Shown here: in pieces, positions 57,452 to 64,000 of the stretch
How the letters are laid out: every line of letters begins with the position of its first letter
How positions within the stretch are numbered: the stretch's first letter is position 1
DNA from: Mauremys mutica
Lineage: Eukaryota > Chordata > Testudines > Geoemydidae
DNA: 64,000 nt
Direction: 5' to 3'
Assembly: GCF_020497125.1 (NCBI RefSeq)
Contig: NC_059094.1
Span: 6,613,733 to 6,677,732 of the forward strand
Made by a program: the position numbers and the translations under genes
Notes under the pieces: model-generated
Databases searched by the model: none
Seen by the model: only the letters and a program-made list of their open reading frames with translations
What the model was told of the DNA's origin: nothing

Positions 57452-58885
57452 CCTCTTGGCCTCTCCCCGGTCCCCTCCCCCTATTACCTGCATCCCCTAA
57501 ATCTGCCTCTTAATACCCCTCACTTTCCCCATCCCCTTTTCACAGCGTCTCTCCTGCTCCCCACGGTCCCTGGATCCCACCAGCCCCTGACCCATTGAGT
57601 GGCAGCCATTTGATCTGTGGGCATGGTGTCAATCTCACTGAAACCAGCAGGAGGCAGCAGCCATCTTTGCTAAGGGCAGGCACACTTCCGATGGGGCTAG
57701 ACTGTGGGGAAATGGTGGCCATCGTGCTGCTAATGGGAGATGGAGGCCATTTTGAATAAGGGAAGAATTATGAGTTGGGGCCTTTCATTATGTTTTCATG
57801 AGACAGGTTAACTCTCCCCGCTCCCAATCACTAGAGTCGTGATCAAAGTGCGGGAGTTGGCCATACTGGATCAGAATCTGGTCCCGGGGTTCCGGGACAG
57901 AACTTGGATCATGTGGGCCCGATTCTCCATTGCCCTGTGCCTGGCAGGGTGAAGCGTGTGAAATGCTGCCTCAGCGGAAGGGTGGCAGCCCTTTGTAATG
58001 GCAACAGGAGGTGCGGAGTGACAGAGGGTTGGGCCACTGAGCTCTGGCAGCGCCAGGCCTCAGCGTGACGTTTATTTTATTCCGTGCGTCCTAGAAGCAG
58101 AGCATGAAGGTCTCCCAAGCAAGGACTGTTAGTCTCCCTATAGTGCAGCCCAGCTGGGCGGTTGGAGGTCCATGCTATGTTGGTGTGATGCTGGTACACT
58201 GCCTGTACACTGTCGTTGTCTGTAATGTAATTTCCTTTGGAAAACAAGGGTGTAAATTAAAAGGGAAATCTGAGGCTGTGTCATCTCCCCAGTGATAAGG
58301 AAAAGGGAACAAAGGTTGCCAGCTGGCAGGGAGGCAGATGCAGCCTGCAGCCCCCTGCTGAAATATGGTCATGCTGGGACAGCAGCTGCTTATCTCTGCT
58401 GCATTTAAAGAGACAGCTACAAGAAAGAAAAAATAAAGCAAGCCGAGAGAGTGTGCTACCCAAGGGTGATGCTGCAGGGACGAGGGTCAGTAGGGAGTGA
58501 CCAGGCTGTATGGAGGGGACTGTGTGCATGGGGACTGGCTTCCTGCCTTCGGAAGGGCAAGGGATGTGCCTGGGAAGACACGCTCAGGTTTTCAAGGTCG
58601 GAGTCTGGTGTTTGAAACGGCTGGGGCTTTTCATTGCCATTGTTTCTCTACAATAAAAGCAGGCGGTTTTGGCATCACCTGCTGTGGGCATGCAGAACCC
58701 ATACCTTGCCCCCAGTAGCAGAGAAGATGTCTTGGGAAACAGAGATACATTTCACAAAGGGCCATAGTTTGAGCTAGCAAGTTACAGAGGCTGCATCAAA
58801 GCCGACTGCCACCCCCAAGTGGTTATGTTCATGACAGTAACAGCTAGAGGGCCCACTGCACTAGGTCTGTAATACACCTAGCGAG
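57452..58885. other. Unique sequence
   Basis: No gene recognised. Confidence 0.35.
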
Positions 58886-58889
58886 TGCC

Positions 58890-59085
58890 AATCCCTGCCC
58901 CACAGAGTTTACAGTCTAAATAGACAAGGCAGAATTATTATCCCCATAGGGAACTGAGGCCGAGATTAAGTGACTTGGCCAAGGTCACACAAGGGTGAGG
59001 AAGGAGTCAGTGGCAGCACCAGGACCTGAACTCAGCATTGCTGAGTCCCAGTTCAGCACCTTAACCACAGGATTGTCCCTGTCTG
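58890..59085 (-). repeat. MIR-type SINE, antisense
   Basis: attaagtgacttggccaagg, tcacacaagggtgag and ggacctgaactcagc give the antisense MIR core; the accttaaccacagg end is the tRNA-related head in reverse. Confidence 0.8.
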
Positions 59086-59279
59086 CACACTGAGTTACCT
59101 GACTCTGCCAGTACAGCTAGGAGTAATGGAGAAGAATGGCATCCAAGTGTCTCCTGGCTATTGTGTCTGTCTATGAGTGTCATGTGGTGCCAGTCTTCAG
59201 TTAGGATCAAGTCATTTTATACCAGAAACGGAGCAATAACCAGTCCTGAGCAGGTTCTATGTAGAGAAAAGGGCCCCTG

Positions 59280-59415
59280 CAGCAGGTCTTCAGGGCACTT
59301 CGGCGGCGGGTCCTGGAGCGGAAGCACCCGCCGCCGCCGAATTACCGCCAAAGCGGAGGCCCCCCGCCGCCGAAGACCCCAGGCCCCCTGAAACCTCTGG
59401 GCGGCCCTGGGGAAA
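59280..59415. mobile_element. Fragment of a GC-rich hAT-type MITE
   Basis: ggcggcgggtcctggagcgg, cgccgccgaattaccgccaa and gccgccgaagacccc resemble the interior of the element at 4675. Ends were not defined. Confidence 0.45.
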
Positions 59416-59524
59416 CTGAGAGGCTTACGTCCGCTTGTAAAGCAGAAGGTTTCGTTTCCCAAATGCTGTGGCCTGGGGAGTTTCTTCGGCCGTGTTGACT
59501 GTGTAAAGGCAGTTCTGGGAAGAG

Positions 59525-59800
59525 ACCGAGGGTTTGTCTACACTCCAGGTGCTCCACTGAGGCTATTCCGCTGTGGTGTAGACACTTACTACAGAGAAGG
59601 GGTTTTCCCTGTCGCTGAAGTAAATCCACCCCCTCGAGAGGCAGTAGCCAGGTCCACAGAAGAATTCTTCTGCCAGCCCAACTGTGTCTCCACTTTGAGG
59701 AACCTGGACGGGATGGGGCTGTGCGCTGGGGCTCAGGGCTGGTCTACATTTTTCACAGCCCTGAGCAATGTACCTAGGTCGAGCAGGCCCAAGCCCCAGT
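59525..59800. mobile_element. Decayed PIF/Harbinger-like MITE fragments
   Basis: gggtttgtctacactcc faces ggtgtagacac about 35 bases on, and a further ggctggtctacattttt follows at about 59745. Probably two overlapping decayed copies; no TSD. Confidence 0.4.
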
Positions 59801-61170
59801 GCACAGCCCCATCCCGACCAGGTCCAGGTGAGCGAGTCCATGGCTCTGCTGCTTCTCTGCTCCACTCCTCATCTGATGGCACAGTGACAGCAGGCTGGCA
59901 GGGTGCTTCGGGAGCACTGCGGGCAGCCTGTCTGGAGTGAGCGATGCGTCTGGGGGGGCCAGCCGGCCTGCCCTGCCCTGCCCAGACGTGGGTCCCCATT
60001 GTGCTGGGGGGCGCGCGTGCACACACACACACACACACACGCTCCTCTGCTGAACTAGCCTCAAAGTTAGATCATTTTTCCTAACCTCCAATCGAAATCT
60101 CCCTTGGTGCAAACCCAGCCGATTTCTTCTTGTCCTAGAAGAGTGGAAGGCACCCAGTGACAGACAGCAAACAGGCCATTGTCGGAGCTGCTCATTCACA
60201 CACCCTGCCAGCATCCCCTCAGATAACAGCCTTGTCCCCTCCTATGCCCTGAGTCCAACTACCAATGCCCCTGGTCAGCCGCTGCTCATCCACTTCCTCG
60301 TCCCACCTCCCCAGGCCCCACAGTAGAGGAGTGAGCCTGGCTCTGGGCGGGGACAGTCGACTGATTCATTGCACAATTTCAGCTCAGCGTTAGCGGCACA
60401 AAGCTGCTGAGCGACCCAGCCAGCCAGTGGTCTGAGCCCAGGGCCCACGGACGGCCCTGCAGTCACAAAGCAGCAGGCAGCCCACTGCCTGTGTAGCAAA
60501 GCAGTGTGCCCAGGCCAGCGCTCACAAGGAACCCTACAATAACAGCAGGGGCTGCAGCACTTTCACTGCCCGTGGAAGTGTGGAACTAGGATCACCCTGA
60601 CTACAAACCTTCCGCGTCGCTGGGCATCCCGGTGCCAGCAGCAGCTGGGGCAGCAGGGCTGGGGATGGGAAATTAACGAGTCTGCCACCTTTATCCATTT
60701 CACCATCTGTTCTGCTCTAAGAGGGCTCGTTTTCTTTCATGCTTCCGCTGGGTAATTACCAGCATGGCGCTGATGGTGCCCCTTATCCTAATGAAGTGAG
60801 CATCCTCTCCAGACAGTCTGCAAAGGAGCCCGTGGGGTCGGTTCCAGTTCCTTGCCCCCACGGGCTCATTGCATGGGCACTGGAGAAGGAGGCACCTTGG
60901 GGGCTGGATGTGGGGCCAGCAGGATATTGCATGAATCTTTGTTCCTGCACTCATGCATGCAGAGATGTCCCCGCACTCTTCAGGACAGAGCAGTTATCAG
61001 TTAATGTCACCGACGACCGGGATGGAGGGATGGAGTTGGCCATGTTCCCCTGGAGACACCTAGGTACCTTGAGGGAAATGCCACAAGAGCCTTGCAGAGA
61101 CTGGGGAATTAAAGACAGTCCATTTATATTAGGCTGTTGTGCCGTGTCCCATAAGTTCTGCTGGGGCACG
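59801..61170. other. Unique sequence with a (CA)10 run
   Basis: A (CA)10-11 tract at 60020-60041 explains the Cys/Val-rich minus frames. No gene recognised. Confidence 0.35.
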
Positions 61171-61172
61171 GG

Positions 61173-61470
61173 AAGTAGTGTTGCCAATTCACCTGATGCT
61201 ATCACAAGTCTTATGATATCTGGTTTATTTCTTAAAGCCCCAGCTCCTGGAGTCATGTGATTATACAAGAAGCTCAACTTTTGTTTTTTAAAAAAGGAAG
61301 TTTCTAGCCCCCACGTTGGTGGAGAAAAGCTTGAAAACATGATGTGAGTGTGTCCTCAAAGCTCCAAAACCAGACAGCAAAGAAAAAGAACCCCACAATT
61401 ACTTTGTAATCCAATCTCATGCTTGTGGGGCCTGGCGTATGATTTGGGAACTTGGGGGACTGATGGTACC
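61173..61470 (+). mobile_element. TTGCCAA-type dispersed repeat
   Basis: agtgttgccaattcacctga, ttaaagccccagctcctgga, gtttctagcccccacg and aaaagcttgaaaacatgatg follow the same order as 32950-33262. Probable hAT-like repeat; no TSD read. Confidence 0.6.
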
Positions 61471-62840
61471 AGGAAAGACACTTTCCAACAGTCTCTTGGA
61501 TGCCCCAAACAAACCACCTCCTTGCAATGGTTTTTAAAGACAACGGAGAAGGAACAGTGAGCTGCACTGGCCCCTTCTCACTCAGCAGAGCTGCCCTCCG
61601 TGCGTGTCCAGAGGCAGCGCTTCAGGGACCCAAGTTGGTGTTCACAGCTTTCGTCCCCATGGATTGGGGCTGTGACTCGCCCGCTGGCAGCCGTGTTGTG
61701 TCCCAAGGTCCGGTAGCAGGACCCGAGGACGTGGGGAAGGTTCTGCAGTAGCACAGACAGCTGCACAGCTGCAAGCTGCTGGGAGTACGAAGCTGCCTGC
61801 ACCCCATGGGTATGTACTTGGGCCAGCTAGTCCATGCCACTGCTGCTGTCGCTGGTCTGCTATTTTTAGCATGGCTGCTCACGCGCGTGTCTGCGTGAGC
61901 TGGGAGGCACATGCCTAGCTCGTAGTGTCGACCTAGCCTCAGAGAAACATTTGGCCCCATGTGAGTCTAGCGGTAGTTCTAAATATAGCACTTCATAGCA
62001 CGGAGATGGAAAGTTTGAACATTGTTTGCCGTCAGCCTCATCCTCTGCCCTGTCGCAATCTCCCTGCTGCTACAGGGGCTGCTAAGAGGAGGGATTTGGA
62101 GGAAAGCAAAGGTGCTTGGCATGAGGTGGTTGCAGACTCCCCTCCATTGTCAGGGTCCGGCACCCAATACCCGATCAGAGCCAGCTTCCGAGCAGCAACC
62201 ACACAAAGGGTCCAATGCTGTGAAACTGAGAGTGGGTTTGGCCCGTGTGGGCTGCTGCTATCCCGTACAGGCCTGGGGCTGTGTTATTTCCTACAGATGT
62301 ACCTGGACAGGCAGGTGAGTGGATCTTGCCCTCAGACTCCGCTGCTGTAACACGGGGAGAGGAGCCCTGCCTCACCTTGTGGCGGTGCTGGGAGACTCTC
62401 ATTCAGGAATGTTTACGTGGTGCTTTGAGACCTTCAGATGGGAGGTGCTGGAGGGGCCTGGATACCTTTCTTATGCACCACCAGCTCTGAATGGTCCAGG
62501 TCACATTGAGAAATCTCCCCCCACTCTCCCAAGTAGTCGTCTGTGCTCAAGAGCCTCTGACTTTACAATTTGGGGTCTGGGTGAAGGCTGGCTCCCTGCA
62601 CTCTCTGGTAGCCACCAGGCGACATGGCCCTGCCTTGCTGTCCCGTCAGCATGCCCACTGGCTGGGTCATGACCTGCGTTCCAGGCGGGAGCCAGACAGC
62701 GGCATGGCCTGCAATCAGAACAGGAGAGGAAAGGCGCTTTGGTCTGGTTTCGGTTGTTGGGTACAGTGTGGTGGTGGCCGGTGATATACAGGAGGTACGG
62801 CTGGACGATCTGGTGCCCTTCGGGGATTAAACTGCGTGAC
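61471..62840. other. Unique or unclassified sequence
   Basis: About 61640-61935 may be another GTCTACAC-type MITE (agtgtcgacctagcctc end). A possible microexon at 62297-62314 is described in findings. No gene confirmed. Confidence 0.35.
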
Positions 62841-62845
62841 TCTCT

Positions 62846-63380
62846 GGGTACATCTACACTGGGGATCGGCAACCTCTAGCACGTGGCTCGCCAGGGTAAG
62901 CACCCTGGTGGGCCAGGCCAGTTTGTTTATCTGCCGCGTCGGCAGGTTCGGCCGATCGCAGCTCCCACTGGCCACGGTTCGCTCACCCAGGCCAACGGGG
63001 GAGGCAGGAAGCCGCAGCCAGCACATCCCTTGCCCGCGCTGCTTCCCGCCGCCCCCATTGGCCTGGGACTGTGAACCGCAACCACTGGGAGCCGCGATTG
63101 GCCGTAAACAAACTGGTCCGGCCCGCCAGGTTGCTTCCCCTAGCGAGCCACGTGCCAGAGGTTGCCAACCCCTGATCGACACTGAGATTAGACACTCACG
63201 GCTGGCCCGGGCCAGCTGACTCCGGCCAAGGGGCTGGTTAATTGTGGGGTAGACGTGCTTGGGCTGGAGCCTTGGCTCTAGGACCCTGAGTGGGGAGGGC
63301 CCCAGCGCTCGGACTGCAGCCTGAGCCTGAAGACCTGTGAGCCTGAATCAGCCCGGGCCAGCCGCAGTGTAGACGTACCC
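62846..63380. mobile_element. PIF/Harbinger-like MITE (outer) interrupted by hAT MITE
   Basis: Left GGGTACATCTACACTG (formed by 62846-62859 plus the sequence after the insert) and right CAGTGTAGACGTACCC are inverted, 15 of 16 matching. Flanks tct and tca are an imperfect 3-bp duplication. A hAT MITE lies at 62860-63174. Confidence 0.7.
62860..63174. mobile_element. hAT MITE (GGGGATCGGCAACCTC ends), nested
   Basis: Left TGGGGATCGGCAACCTCTAG, right AGAGGTTGCCAACCCCTG. Flanks ATCTACAC (62852-62859) and ATCGACAC (63175-63182), one change. The interior has paired blocks (gatcgcagctcccactggcc and ccactgggagccgcgattgg) that could form a long hairpin. Related ends at 42837. Confidence 0.88.
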
Positions 63381-63382
63381 TC

Positions 63383-64000
63383 AGGCGCCTGCCTGGAGAA
63401 AGGGGCGGGCAAGGCAAGAGCTGGCAGAGCAGTGCGTCGGGCTGGCTCTGATTAGCACTGTTACCATTACTGGTGCGGGGAGCCGGAATAACTCAGACCC
63501 GTCTCTCCTTTCCCTAGACACTGGGCCTACGACAGAAAGGCCTGTCCTGCTGCGCCGTATTGCTCGGGGCGCTTGCAGCTGGGCAGATTAATGCTGTCGT
63601 GCAGAAACGCCCATGGTGATATTTCCATCCCCGGCCGGGGGAGCAGCGGCCAGCGCCCGCTGCCCAGAAAGCACTCAGTGAATTAGCAGCCTCATGCTCT
63701 TTGACTGTCTCCCAGGCGCTGAAGGGGAAGTTTTGGCACATTAGAGTGACGGGCAATTGATCGAAAAGCTCTGCCTCCAGCGAGGCCGGGCGCGTCTGTC
63801 TGTCTGTCCCACCCACCCCCCGCACCCCTGCCTTCCTAGGGGTTCCAAAGCCGCTGCATTTATGCCCATGATTGCAATAGGAGCCGCACACTCGTATCTG
63901 CACCACCCTTCCTCCCGGGGCATTAGCCGTCGTTTTTTCTGTCCTTCCAGCTGCCTCGAGTTCTCCGTCTGTCCCATCCCTCGCTGGCCCTTGCTGTCAC
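63383..64000. other. Unique sequence, possible conserved non-coding element
   Basis: About 63560-63790 is non-repetitive with homeodomain-like words (agattaatgctg, gaattagcag, caattgatcg) and no long frame. This is typical of, but not proof of, a regulatory element. The ORFs of 78-130 codons on the minus strand have no domain. Confidence 0.25.

Overview
The window is vertebrate nuclear DNA, most likely from a turtle or a close sauropsid relative. The case rests on repeats. There is a CR1 LINE with an uninterrupted 505-codon reverse transcriptase frame and a (TTCTTATG)n tail, a tRNA-derived SINE of the kind CR1 mobilises in cryptodire turtles, ancient MIR-type SINE pieces, and a dense crop of non-autonomous DNA transposons. 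There are no operons, ribosome binding sites or compact coding sequences. No host protein-coding gene could be recognised, so the DNA is read as intergenic or as part of a large intron.

Layout. 0-2 kb: a GA/GT microsatellite and a 1-kb hAT-type element carrying its own G-rich minisatellite. 2-10 kb: old CR1 and MIR pieces, a 258-bp hAT MITE, a hammerhead-like repeat, a decayed Ty3/gypsy-like Gag fragment and an LTR-like repeat on the minus strand. 10-16 kb: mostly unique sequence. 16-30 kb: MITEs with target-site duplications (TSDs), a second hammerhead-like repeat, TG and CA microsatellite fields, SINE and CR1 pieces. 29.6-30.7 kb: two hAT MITEs, the first with another nested inside it. 32.6-36.1 kb: a CR1-tailed SINE and a 1.5-kb G-rich minisatellite. 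39.8-41.6 kb: the CR1 with an intact frame. 42-49 kb: more MITEs and a 44-bp GC-rich array of about 0.9 kb. 49-64 kb: largely unique sequence with scattered MITEs and MIR pieces, ending with a hAT element inserted into the terminal repeat of an older MITE.

The best-supported signals can be checked by eye. Fifteen elements have matched termini and an 8-bp TSD, nine of them perfect. No transposase frame was seen, so all are non-autonomous passengers. Only the CR1 frame looks capable of encoding a working protein, and that element is 5'-truncated. Long open frames over the GC-rich arrays are composition artefacts. The most unusual material is two hammerhead-ribozyme-like cores (5049-5094 plus strand, 18855-18893 minus strand) in repeats that share a 3' motif, and the Gag fragment near 7 kb. 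The transposon, SINE and LINE names come from recognising motifs, not from a database search.
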